From positions 1 through 6,655 of the forward strand of contig JAISAN010000264.1 in assembly GCA_031266635.1 (NCBI GenBank): a stretch of DNA of 6,655 bases. The letters run 5' to 3'. The position numbers were made by a program, and so were the translations under genes. This document shows positions 1 to 6,557 of the stretch, piece after piece. Numbering within the stretch: the first letter of the stretch is position 1; the number at the start of each line of letters is the position of its first letter. Source of the stretch: Treponema sp. Its GTDB lineage: Bacteria > Spirochaetota > Spirochaetia > Treponematales > Breznakiellaceae. The notes under the pieces were generated by a model. It saw only the letters and a list, made by a program, of their open reading frames with translations. It did no database searches and had not been told where the DNA came from.

Positions 1-2
1 CG

Positions 3-365
3 GCTGCCGACAGCGGAACTGATGAAGGCCAGATATTCACCTACCAGGCATTGCTGAAAGAAGCGCAGGCCCTTAGGGCGGACGCTATTATCAACGTGGT
101 AATTGACAAAAAGATTCAAATTAGTACGTTTCCCGGCAGCCATATTACCACATGGTATGGTTCGGCGCTTGCCATTAGATATACGGCCACATTAACGGAA
201 ACCGGAAGCGTAACGATAACAGCCGATGGCGCCACCACTACTACCGTAAAAACATCGGTATATTTTAACGATGGCGGCGCCGCAAATACCGGCAGTGTGG
301 CGGCGCAGCCATCTGCCGGAACGCCAGCGCCGGTACCGGTTCCAAGCAGGGGCATACGGCAATAA
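3..365 (+). CDS. Protein of unknown function, 5' end missing (C-terminal part)
   Basis: The reading frame is open from the first complete codon at base 3 to the TAA at 363-365, giving about 120 residues, and the gene starts before the window. A TTG at 51 is in frame, but the protein reads sensibly upstream of it, so I treat TTG 51 as internal. The visible part has a helix-like stretch (YQALLKEAQALRADAIINVV), then a beta-rich region ending WYGSALAIRYTATL, a Thr-rich run (TADGATTTTV) and a Pro/Ala-rich tail. The 'ADAIINV' core resembles the 'GADAVINV' motif of small envelope and lipoprotein folds such as RcsF, YbjQ and DUF4156; this is a family resemblance only. A surface or periplasmic protein is plausible, but the signal sequence would lie outside the window. 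The next gene follows after 30 bases on the same strand, so the two may share a transcript. Function unknown. Confidence 0.7.
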   Translation, partial: AADSGTDEGQIFTYQALLKEAQALRADAIINVVIDKKIQISTFPGSHITTWYGSALAIRYTATLTETGSVTITADGATTTTVKTSVYFNDGGAANTGSVAAQPSAGTPAPVPVPSRGIRQ

Positions 366-395
366 CCGCTTTCGGTTTGCGATAAGGAGTGTAAT

Positions 396-956
396 ATGAA
401 AAAGGGTATTCTTTTTTTGGCGCTTGCGGCGCTTGCCGGGGGCGGGGTTTTCGCGCAGACCCATTTTGTTTCCGCCGAACTAAGCCTCCTTGGCGGCGGC
501 GCCCGGTATGAACGGGTGATTAGCCCCTACCTTACCATTGGCGGGTATCTTTACTATAACTATATGCCTACGCCGTATATAGATAAAAATTTTAGCACCG
601 AGCATAGCATTTTCGGAATAGGTATAGCCGGGCGGTGGTATCCGGCGGGCCGGAAGTTTTTTATGGAACTTGATTTAGGGTATGTCGCGTTTACGGCGAG
701 CTGGTATAACGAGTATTTCTCCGGCGGCTCTTGGGGATCTTCTTCTTGGGAAGAAAAGGTGTCGGAAATGTTCCCCGGTTTTAGTATTGCTCCCGGGTTT
801 GGCTGGACGATTGATGTCGGTAAAGCCGGCGGCTTTTTTATATCCCCGGGCATAAAGATTCCCATTAGCATAACTTCAGCGACTGGGGACATGGGGCTTG
901 GTGAAGGCATATACCCTTCCGTTGTTGTATTCTTCGGCCTTGGCTATGCCTTTTAA
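396..956 (+). CDS. Small outer-membrane beta-barrel protein (hypothetical)
   Basis: Encodes 186 residues. The start is supported by AAGGAG at 384-389, six bases before the ATG. Residues 1-20 form a classic signal peptide: MKKG, a hydrophobic core, then VFA followed by QT, so signal peptidase I cleavage after Ala20 is likely and fits the lepB gene in this window. The mature part alternates polar and aromatic/hydrophobic residues in short strands separated by Gly-rich turns (for example LLGGGARYERV, LTIGGYLYYNY, GIGIAGRWYP, MELDLGYVAF, GFSIAPGFGW). It ends GLGYAF, and a C-terminal Phe is the usual last-strand signal for outer-membrane assembly. The mature length of about 166 residues suits an 8-stranded barrel. 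A Ser/Gly/Trp loop at about 108-119 (YFSGGSWGSSSW) looks like an exposed loop. The specific role is unknown; it could be a structural or adhesin-like porin-family protein. The gene is clearly AT-richer than the minus-strand operon beside it. Confidence 0.85.
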   Translation: MKKGILFLALAALAGGGVFAQTHFVSAELSLLGGGARYERVISPYLTIGGYLYYNYMPTPYIDKNFSTEHSIFGIGIAGRWYPAGRKFFMELDLGYVAFTASWYNEYFSGGSWGSSSWEEKVSEMFPGFSIAPGFGWTIDVGKAGGFFISPGIKIPISITSATGDMGLGEGIYPSVVVFFGLGYAF

Positions 957-972
957 AGACGGTAACGCATGA

Positions 973-990
973 GCGCCTGATACCAGGCGT
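973..990 (+). other. Small stem-loop overlapping the terminator arm
   Basis: CGCCTG (974-979) and CAGGCG (984-989) are perfect inverted copies around a 4-base ATAC loop. G973 with T990 can add a G-U pair. Its right half (987-989) is also the start of the left arm of the larger hairpin at 987-1020, so the two structures cannot both form fully. This could be chance, a processed 3' end, or a switch on terminator formation. The inverted repeat is seen directly; a function is not. Confidence 0.35.
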
Positions 991-1024
991 GGGGACTTGC
1001 GCAAGCGCAAGTCCCCACGCTTTT
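987..1024 (+). terminator. Rho-independent terminator after the outer-membrane protein gene
   Basis: GCGTGGGGACTTGCGC (987-1002) and GCGCAAGTCCCCACGC (1005-1020) are perfect 16-base inverted copies separated only by AA. In RNA this would fold as a 15-bp stem with a CAAG tetraloop. TTTT follows at 1021-1024, giving the U tract for plus-strand transcripts. It lies 31 bases after the stop codon of the upstream gene and between two convergent genes, as expected. The U tract is short. Read on the minus strand the hairpin is not followed by a T run, so it is a weaker candidate for ending the lepB operon, although the stem could still protect that transcript's 3' end. The perfect symmetry would also fit a dispersed genomic repeat. 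Confidence 0.75.
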
Positions 1025-1083
1025 ACGGAGTTATAGTCAAACCTAACCGATACAATACCTCTCCCTCTGTAATCCCTGGTTTT

Positions 1084-3015
1084 TCAACATAAGCGCGCCG
1101 CGTTATACTCCGCCGCCTCCGCCAGGGCCCGGTAAAGTTTCACCGAAAGTTCCAGATGCCGCCGGAAGGGATCGCCGCCGGGGGGTTCTTCTTCCGGTTC
1201 CGTCAGCGGCGGGAAGAGGAAGCCCGCCACATCCTTGACTTCGCTTTCCATAATGCGGCGGTTGGTTTCGTCCAGTGTTTTCAGAACCCCTTCCTGTCCG
1301 GCGGGAGTCTGCCGCCCCCGGAGCGCCCCTGCCGCGACGGCGGCCCCCCATTCCGCGGTGGTTTTGATATGTTCCAGGCCGGAGAGCAGGGCTTTCCGGG
1401 CCTCCTCGTATCGTTCCGCCCGCAGGCGGCTTGCGGGGGGAGTGAAAAATTCCCCCTGTATCCTGCCGGCCGCTTCTTCCAGCCGCCGGTTTATTTCTTC
1501 CCGCCGGCCGGGCAGGGCCAGAAGGGCCTGGGGGGAACTGTCTTCCAGGCCCCTGATGGCAAGGCCGCCGGGGAAAAGCCGGTAACTGCGGAGCTCCGGG
1601 AAGCGGCGGAATTGGGCCTCGAACCAGGATGCGTAGAGGGAAAGGCGGCGGTCGGTGAGAATCTGCGGTTCCGGCGGCCCGCCTGTCCGGGAGAGGGCCT
1701 TGAAGGGCTGCCCGTCCCGGAGGGCCCGGACCGACCAGGTTTCCGCGGGGGACCGGCGGCCCGATTCCGCGTGGGACCGGTCCTCAAAAAGGGCCCCCCG
1801 GAAATGGGTCTTCAGGTCCGGGTAGGCCAGATCCAGGCCGGCGGTCCAGATTGTTCGGGTTCCCAGGGACCGGGCAAAATCCCAGGCGGTGGTAGCTACC
1901 GAACCGCCGGCCCCAAGCCGGCCCTTGGGGTCTACCCGGTCTTCGATAAAACGGCCCAGGGGGAACAGGGAACCGCAGAGAAAACACTGCCGGAACGGCT
2001 GCCGGAGTACCGGGGGATACACCGCCGATTCGGCGATAAGCCGGGTATGGGGAGCGGGAGACCGGTCCAGGTGGCGGCTGTTCCAGTACTGGGGATCTAC
2101 GGACAGAACAAAATCGGGGTCTACCCCCTGTTTCAGGAGAAAGCGGAGGCTGGTATCCACCGCAAGCACCAGACAGCGGCGGCGGATCTCCGGGAGCAGA
2201 CCGGCGCAGCGGTCCAGGGAAGGACCTGCGGCGGCAAGAAAAACCGGAATGTCCGGGAGGCCGTTCCGGGGAGCCATCAGATTTTCCAGCAGGGAAATTC
2301 CCGGCAGGTCCCGGATGGCCTCCATGTTCCGGGAAAGGTTGCGGACCCAGCGTTTGCCAAAACGCCGGAGGGTCGCCTGGTTTACATCCCCCCGGCTTAT
2401 CCAGGTTTCAACGCGCCGTTCCACATCCCCGTACCAGTTCCCGTTCAGGCTGATGAGGGCCCGGTTTTTGACGATTAACGGTTTTCCCTCCCATTCGGAA
2501 TGTTCAAAAAGGCCCAGGGCGGCGTTGATCCCTTCGCCGGTTCCTCCCAGCACAAACACAATTTTTTGTGAGCTCAGGAAGGAAGCAAGATTCCGGCTTT
2601 CCAGGGCTTTCCGCAGAATCGCGGCATGCCGTTCCACGATGATCAGGGGCCTTCCCGGATACCTGGCCGCCGCCGCTTCCGCCCCATACGCCAGGCCGAA
2701 ACCCAAAATCAGCAGGGGGCCCGGGGCTTCTTCCGTTGCCAGGCTTTCCGCCAGCCGCCGGGCCTCCCGCTCCGGATCCCGGTGGGAATGAATATGGATG
2801 CCCCGGATCGACAGAACCGGAAGCCCGGCGGCATATTCCAGCTTGATGTCCCCCTCGTCGCCGTCCCATTCTCCGGCTTCTCCGGGCGCCGTTTCCGCCG
2901 CCGGGGCCGCGGGTTCCGGTTTTTCCACTTGTTCCGCCAGCCCCGGATACTGCCGCCGGACAAGACGGAGGTTGGCTTCCCAAAAGGCCCCGGCTTCTCC
3001 GCTTGGCTCTTTCAC
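1084..3015 (-). CDS. Maf-like DUF115 / MptE-like protein (putative flagellin glycosyltransferase)
   Basis: Encodes 643 residues, a usual size for motility-associated factor (Maf) proteins, which transfer nonulosonic acids to flagellin; treponemal FlaB flagellins are known to be glycosylated. After a Pro/Ala/acidic linker (about 32-56), residues 99-130 hold a Rossmann-like 'LLILGFGLAYGAEAAA...IIVER' block typical of the Maf N-terminal domain. The DUF115 (PF01973, MptE-like) core follows at about 255-400. It contains PVFLAAAGPSLD (257-268), LAVDTSLRFLLKQGVDPDFV (284-303) with the VDP at 306-308, GAGGSVATTAWDFARSLG (368-385) and TAGLDLAYPD (391-400). The C-terminal part is mostly helical. The start is GTG at 3015-3013, overlapping the PBP stop as GTGA, with only a weak GGAA upstream, so translation is probably coupled to the PBP gene. 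Cytoplasmic location is inferred, since no signal or membrane segment is seen. G+C is very high (42/60 at 1321-1380). The family call is firm, but the substrate is inferred. Confidence 0.88.
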   Translation of the reverse strand: MKEPSGEAGAFWEANLRLVRRQYPGLAEQVEKPEPAAPAAETAPGEAGEWDGDEGDIKLEYAAGLPVLSIRGIHIHSHRDPEREARRLAESLATEEAPGPLLILGFGLAYGAEAAAARYPGRPLIIVERHAAILRKALESRNLASFLSSQKIVFVLGGTGEGINAALGLFEHSEWEGKPLIVKNRALISLNGNWYGDVERRVETWISRGDVNQATLRRFGKRWVRNLSRNMEAIRDLPGISLLENLMAPRNGLPDIPVFLAAAGPSLDRCAGLLPEIRRRCLVLAVDTSLRFLLKQGVDPDFVLSVDPQYWNSRHLDRSPAPHTRLIAESAVYPPVLRQPFRQCFLCGSLFPLGRFIEDRVDPKGRLGAGGSVATTAWDFARSLGTRTIWTAGLDLAYPDLKTHFRGALFEDRSHAESGRRSPAETWSVRALRDGQPFKALSRTGGPPEPQILTDRRLSLYASWFEAQFRRFPELRSYRLFPGGLAIRGLEDSSPQALLALPGRREEINRRLEEAAGRIQGEFFTPPASRLRAERYEEARKALLSGLEHIKTTAEWGAAVAAGALRGRQTPAGQEGVLKTLDETNRRIMESEVKDVAGFLFPPLTEPEEEPPGGDPFRRHLELSVKLYRALAEAAEYNAARLC

Positions 3016-4859
3016 TCAAGTTCCAGAATAATCACCGTATCCGGCGTAATGGGGGTTCCCGGAGCAGGACTTTGGCGGCGGACCCATCCGTCTCCCCGGA
3101 TTTCAATATGCAGGTCGTCCCTGAGCAGGAGGGGAAGAATTGTCCGTTTTGCCAAGCCGGAAAAATCCGGGACCTGGCCGGTAATTTGAATCGGACGATC
3201 CGCGGGGAGGACCACCGTAGGAGAGTGGTCTAACTGGGGGTTCCGGCCCCGGGGTATACCCAGATAGTCCACCAGGGCCTCGGCGGATTCCCGAATGGCC
3301 GGAGCGGCAATACGGCCCCCCAGGATCTCTCCCTGGGGTTTTACGATTACCAGGTAGAGAATCAGCGAGGGGGATTCCGCCGGGAGCAGGGCGATACAAC
3401 TGGCAATAAAATCCGTATTGGAATACGCCTTGGTTACGGGATCAATAATTTGGGCGGTGCCGGTTTTTACCGCCAGGGACAGGTCCTCTACATTGGCCCG
3501 CCAGCCCGTACCGATACTGGAGGTTACATCTACCATATAGTCCCGCATGGTTCGGGCGGTCTCGGGTTTTAAGATCCGCCGGGAGGGGCCCGCGTCCCAG
3601 GTTTGGACTTTTTTGCCGTCCGCCGAGACAATCCGGGAAACAATCCGGGGAGGAACCAGAAGACCGTCGTTAGCTATCGCCGTGGCGGCCTGAAGCATCT
3701 GCATCGCCGATACGGCGATTTCCTGGCCCATCGTAATGGTCGGCTTGGAACGATCGGACCAGCGTTCCACGGGCCTGAGAAAACCGGCGGTTTCCCCAGG
3801 ATTCCCCGCCCCGGTCCGGGAACCAAAACCAAAGTCCCGCAGGAGCCCGTAAAATGCGTCGCTCCCCAGCCGGTCCGACGCGTAGGCGGCCCCCGCGTTG
3901 CAGGAATAGATGATTATCTCCCTGGCGCTTACCCGGCCGTGGGCCCCCAGGCAGTTAATCAGTATCCGTTCCCCCAGACTGGTAACCCGTTCATAGCGGC
4001 CGTTGCAGATAAAAACGGAGCTTCCGCTGATTGCCCCGGCGTCCATCAGGGCCGCAAGGGAAAAGACCTTGAATACCGAACCGGGTTCGTAGGCCCAAAT
4101 GGCGGGCCGGTCCATCCGCCCGGTTTCATCGGAAGATCGTATATCATTGGGATCAAAACCGGGAAGAGACGCGGAACCCAAAACATCCCCGCTCCGGGGA
4201 TCCATAGCCGTCAGCATCACCGCCTCGGCCCTGGTTTCTTCCAGGGTTTTTGCCGCGATCTGCTCCAGAATATGCTGGACATTGGCGTCAATGGTGAGGA
4301 ACACCTGGCTGCCGGCTCCGTTCTCCCCGGAAAGTTCCCGGTCAAAGGCATATTCGATGCCCGCAAGGCCGTTGTTTTCATCCCCCGCGAAACCGATGAT
4401 TTGGCTTGCCAGGTTCCGCTCAGGGTAGATCCGGCCCACAATGGGTTCTACCGCCACACCCCGGAGGCGGTCTGTTTCCTTGAGACTGTTGATCATTCGG
4501 ACCGTGGATTCATCCACCTGTTTTTTCAGATATACAAAATCGCTGGGGGCCAGACTAATCCGCTCCCGGATTTCATCCGCGGGCATTTCCAGGATGGGGG
4601 CCAGGTCCTGGCTTAAAACTTCCATGTCCCTTATCTCCGGCCGCCAAACGCTGATATTGGCAAGCCGGGTCTGGAGGGCAAGAAAACGGCCGTTCCGGTC
4701 CAGTATGGGCCCCCTTTCGGTAAGACTCCGCGACCGGGGCGGCGGCCTCTGGGGGGCGGGGCTCAGCATGAGTATGCTGTACCGGATAAGCAGAACCAGG
4801 GCAATCAGGGCAAAGAGGGAGAAAAAAACAAAAAAACGCCGTTTTTTGGTATCTATCAT
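3012..4859 (-). CDS. ftsI: Class B penicillin-binding protein (FtsI/SpoVD/PBP2x type) with C-terminal PASTA domain
   Basis: Peptidoglycan DD-transpeptidase of 615 residues, anchored in the inner membrane and acting in the periplasm. There is a short basic N-terminus (KKRR) and a membrane segment at about 9-33. The PBP dimerisation/pedestal domain begins at ERGPILDRNGRFLALQ (48-63). All three transpeptidase motifs are intact: SVFK at 261-264 (acyl-enzyme Ser261, Lys264), SCN at 319-321, and KTGTAQ at 465-470. A single PASTA domain lies at about 563-613 (VPDFSGLAKRT... QSPAPGTPI...). This architecture matches FtsI, SpoVD and PBP2x, the septal synthases, rather than the elongation enzyme PBP2/MrdA. 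The ATG at 4859-4857 overlaps the lepB stop as ATGA; a GGGGA lies 4 bases upstream. The downstream gene overlaps its stop as GTGA. No mur, mraY or ftsW gene is visible nearby, so the exact orthology is an inference. Confidence 0.92.
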   Translation of the reverse strand: MIDTKKRRFFVFFSLFALIALVLLIRYSILMLSPAPQRPPPRSRSLTERGPILDRNGRFLALQTRLANISVWRPEIRDMEVLSQDLAPILEMPADEIRERISLAPSDFVYLKKQVDESTVRMINSLKETDRLRGVAVEPIVGRIYPERNLASQIIGFAGDENNGLAGIEYAFDRELSGENGAGSQVFLTIDANVQHILEQIAAKTLEETRAEAVMLTAMDPRSGDVLGSASLPGFDPNDIRSSDETGRMDRPAIWAYEPGSVFKVFSLAALMDAGAISGSSVFICNGRYERVTSLGERILINCLGAHGRVSAREIIIYSCNAGAAYASDRLGSDAFYGLLRDFGFGSRTGAGNPGETAGFLRPVERWSDRSKPTITMGQEIAVSAMQMLQAATAIANDGLLVPPRIVSRIVSADGKKVQTWDAGPSRRILKPETARTMRDYMVDVTSSIGTGWRANVEDLSLAVKTGTAQIIDPVTKAYSNTDFIASCIALLPAESPSLILYLVIVKPQGEILGGRIAAPAIRESAEALVDYLGIPRGRNPQLDHSPTVVLPADRPIQITGQVPDFSGLAKRTILPLLLRDDLHIEIRGDGWVRRQSPAPGTPITPDTVIILELE

Positions 4860-5248
4860 TGAATCCCCAGCACTTTTCCTATGATGTCATCTGCCGGAAC
4901 CGGGCCGTAGGAACGGGAATCGAAGGACTGGAGGCGGTTATCTCCCAGAACAAAAAAACTGTTTCCCGCGGCCGTTTCACAGCGCTTGACCGCAATCTCC
5001 CCCGATGGAGTATAAAAAACCACCACCTCGCCGGGTTTCGGCTTTGACCACCGGATCAGGAAGCCCTGCTGGCCGGGGAACCGCAGGCCATAGCTAAGGC
5101 GGTTAACAATCAACAGGGTTCCGTTCTTTATGGCAGGTTCCATAGAACGGCCTTCGGCGATCACCAGATCAAACAGAAATAATTTGATGATTATGGCTGT
5201 GATTAATGCCCCCGCAACCGCCCTTCCCATACCAGGAAGTATAATCAT
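4856..5248 (-). CDS. lepB: Signal peptidase I, compact form (S26 family)
   Basis: Inner-membrane serine protease that removes signal peptides from exported proteins. It has 130 residues, shorter than most bacterial type I signal peptidases (about 170-320). One membrane segment (about 8-30) is followed directly by GRSMEP (33-38), where Ser35 is the nucleophile. KPGEVVVFY (71-79) is the usual box after it. IAVKRCET (85-92) gives Lys88 as general base. GDNRLQSFDSRSYGPVP (102-118) is box E with its conserved Ser, Asp and Arg. Only 13 residues separate Lys88 from GDN, so the usual beta insertion is missing, but all catalytic motifs remain. It is the first gene of the minus-strand operon, and its TGA overlaps the PBP ATG. 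ATG 5248 is used because it gives the fuller membrane segment. The purine-rich GGCGGGA before it sits too close to be a good ribosome site, and ATG at 5230 (Met7) is an alternative. Confidence 0.9.
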   Translation of the reverse strand: MIILPGMGRAVAGALITAIIIKLFLFDLVIAEGRSMEPAIKNGTLLIVNRLSYGLRFPGQQGFLIRWSKPKPGEVVVFYTPSGEIAVKRCETAAGNSFFVLGDNRLQSFDSRSYGPVPADDIIGKVLGIQ

Positions 5249-5273
5249 TCCCGCCGCTTATGTCGATAAACCA

Positions 5274-5302
5274 GTAATATGAAGAATATTATTGAAGGTC
5301 AG
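5274..5302 (-). promoter_or_regulatory. Candidate sigma-70 promoter for the lepB operon
   Basis: Read on the minus strand, CTGACC (5302-5297) is followed by a 17-base spacer and TATTAC (5279-5274). Each matches the consensus at 4 of 6 bases (TTGACA / TATAAT). This would start transcription near base 5267, about 20 bases before the lepB ATG. It overlaps the first codon of the divergent M23 peptidase as drawn. The match is modest and could be chance. It is listed because only 30 bases separate the two divergent start codons, so regulatory sites must overlap coding sequence. Confidence 0.22.
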
Positions 5303-6484
5303 CATATTTGGCGCCGGAAAAAACCGTCCTTTTTGAAAAGCCTGAACGAGCACTCAAGAATTCGCCGCGATTCTCAGGGCGTATACCATACGGAGTTTAT
5401 TCAGCAGATCCGGCAAAAGCCCGCGTCGTGCCGCCGCCGGCGGATGACCGAATTTCATTTCCCGGAATTTTTCGCCCGCCGGCCCCCTGTTTCTCCCCGC
5501 CGGAAAAGCCGGGGCCGCGGGGGCTTTAGTTTTTCCGTTTCTTCGTTTATCGGTGTTCTGGCGCTGGCGGGGGTCCTTGCTTTTTCGGTTCTTGGCCTGC
5601 GCTGGCAGGATGTGGCCCTTGTTTTGTCCTTACCCCATACCTTTTCGCCGGAACCCCCGGCGGACGGGGAATTTCAGCGGAACCTCGCCTCCTATGCCGG
5701 CCTCAGCCCCCTGCCCGCCGCCCCTTCAGGCGAAGCCATACCGCTGGACCTGATGGAAGCTTTTTCATGGTCATCGTACCGGGTAAAAAAAGGCGATTCG
5801 GTGTCAAAAATTGCCGCCGCCCATTCCATCTCCATAGACGCCATTATTGCTTCCAACAACATCTCTAATGCCCGCAGGCTTCGGGAAGGGGAAACCCTGC
5901 GGCTCCCCAATATGGATGGGATCCCCTATACCGTGAAAAAAGGGGACAGCCTTTCAAAAATATCCGCCAGTCTGGGGGTTCCCCTGGAAGCCATCCTTGA
6001 CGCCAACGATATTCAAAGCGATACCATCAGCCAGGGGGCGGTGCTTTTTATCCCCGGCGCCCGGATGCGGAGCGAAGACCTTAAACTTGCCCTGGGGGAA
6101 CTTTTTATCTACCCCATCCGGGGCCGCCTGACCAGCCCCTATGGCTGGCGGAATGATCCCATCAGCGGGGTCCGGCGTTTTCATGCCGCCATGGATCTTG
6201 CCTCGGGGATTGGAACCCCCGTAAAAGCGGCTATGGACGGCCGGGTTTCCGCGGCGGGGGTAAATTCCACTTACGGGAAATTTATCATCCTTTCCCACAG
6301 CGGGGGGTATCAGACCATGTACGCCCATTTGAATGCTTTTTCGGTGAAACAGGGAGACTATGTGGAACAGGGCGTTAAAATAGGTGAAGTAGGCAATACC
6401 GGTTACAGTACGGGGCCCCATCTCCATTTTGCGGTTTATAAAAACGGGAAAGCGGTAAACCCCCTTGATCTTTTGAATTCATAA
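5279..6484 (+). CDS. Membrane-anchored LysM-LysM-M23 peptidoglycan metallopeptidase
   Basis: Encodes 401 residues. Order of parts: an Arg-rich cytoplasmic N-terminus, one membrane segment (about 86-106), a linker, LysM 1 (about 167-211, YRVKKGDSVSKI...), LysM 2 (about 217-261, YTVKKGDSLSKI...), and an M23 (LytM/NlpD-like) domain at about 278-400. The LysM domains bind glycan GlcNAc and the M23 domain cuts peptide cross-links. The zinc ligands are present: His302 and Asp306 in FHAAMDLA, and His383 in GPHLHF. His350 in MYAHLN and His381 are also intact, so it should be an active enzyme rather than an EnvC/NlpD-type degenerate one. It acts in the periplasm, probably in wall remodelling or daughter-cell separation, which fits the divergent PBP. 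The start is uncertain: ATG 5279 has no ribosome site and sits 30 bases from the divergent lepB start. ATG 5444 (Met56) also lacks one but gives a more usual 30-residue cytoplasmic tail. The domain call is firm. Confidence 0.9.
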   Translation: MKNIIEGQHIWRRKKPSFLKSLNEHSRIRRDSQGVYHTEFIQQIRQKPASCRRRRMTEFHFPEFFARRPPVSPRRKSRGRGGFSFSVSSFIGVLALAGVLAFSVLGLRWQDVALVLSLPHTFSPEPPADGEFQRNLASYAGLSPLPAAPSGEAIPLDLMEAFSWSSYRVKKGDSVSKIAAAHSISIDAIIASNNISNARRLREGETLRLPNMDGIPYTVKKGDSLSKISASLGVPLEAILDANDIQSDTISQGAVLFIPGARMRSEDLKLALGELFIYPIRGRLTSPYGWRNDPISGVRRFHAAMDLASGIGTPVKAAMDGRVSAAGVNSTYGKFIILSHSGGYQTMYAHLNAFSVKQGDYVEQGVKIGEVGNTGYSTGPHLHFAVYKNGKAVNPLDLLNS

Positions 6485-6494
6485 GGATATGCTA

Positions 6495-6557
6495 ATGGAT
6501 AATTTTTATGTCCATTTAATGCCCGAACAGGAGGTTTCATGCGTAATCTCGTATTGA
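6495..6557 (+). CDS. Possible 20-codon leader ORF
   Basis: ATG at 6495 opens a frame that reads MDNFYVHLMPEQEVSCVISY and stops at TGA 6555-6557. AAGGA at 6483-6487 lies 7 bases before it, a good ribosome-site spacing, and it overlaps the M23 stop codon. The ORF runs over the ribosome site and first codons of the next gene in another frame, so ribosomes on it could affect that gene's start. There is no sign of conservation available here and the length is easily reached by chance. Confidence 0.2.
   Translation: MDNFYVHLMPEQEVSCVISY
6529..6534 (+). promoter_or_regulatory. Strong ribosome binding site fixing the start of the last gene
   Basis: AGGAGG is a full match to the Shine-Dalgarno core, 4 bases before ATG 6539. 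It is much stronger than the sites of the minus-strand operon genes or of the M23 peptidase, and it settles the start of the truncated gene at 6539. Confidence 0.75.

Noticed and set aside
364..377. Small hairpin AACCG-CTTT-CGGTT at the stop of the first gene
   Set aside because: The stem is only 5 bp and has no T run after it. The next gene starts shortly after, so it is unlikely to be a terminator.
1156..2478. A 440-codon open frame on the plus strand
   Set aside because: It is entirely antisense to the DUF115 gene, whose motifs are clear. Its product is a low-complexity Gly/Pro/Arg/Phe-rich sequence with no recognisable domain, as expected from very high G+C on the opposite strand.
1889..2791. 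A 300-codon plus-strand frame rich in Arg and Ser
   Set aside because: Another shadow of the GC-rich DUF115 gene; the Arg/Ser/Pro composition is typical of a wrong frame.
3603..4616. A 337-codon open frame on the plus strand
   Set aside because: Antisense to the PBP gene, whose SxxK, SxN and KTG motifs are all present in the minus-strand frame. No ribosome site or domain is seen in the plus frame.
4764..4779. Inverted repeat CAGCAT-GAGT-ATGCTG
   Set aside because: It lies in the coding sequence of the PBP membrane segment and is explained by codons for hydrophobic residues; no operator context is seen.
5954..6427. A 157-codon minus-strand frame
   Set aside because: Antisense to the LysM/M23 part of the peptidase, which has intact zinc-binding motifs on the plus strand; there is no domain or start signal on the minus strand.
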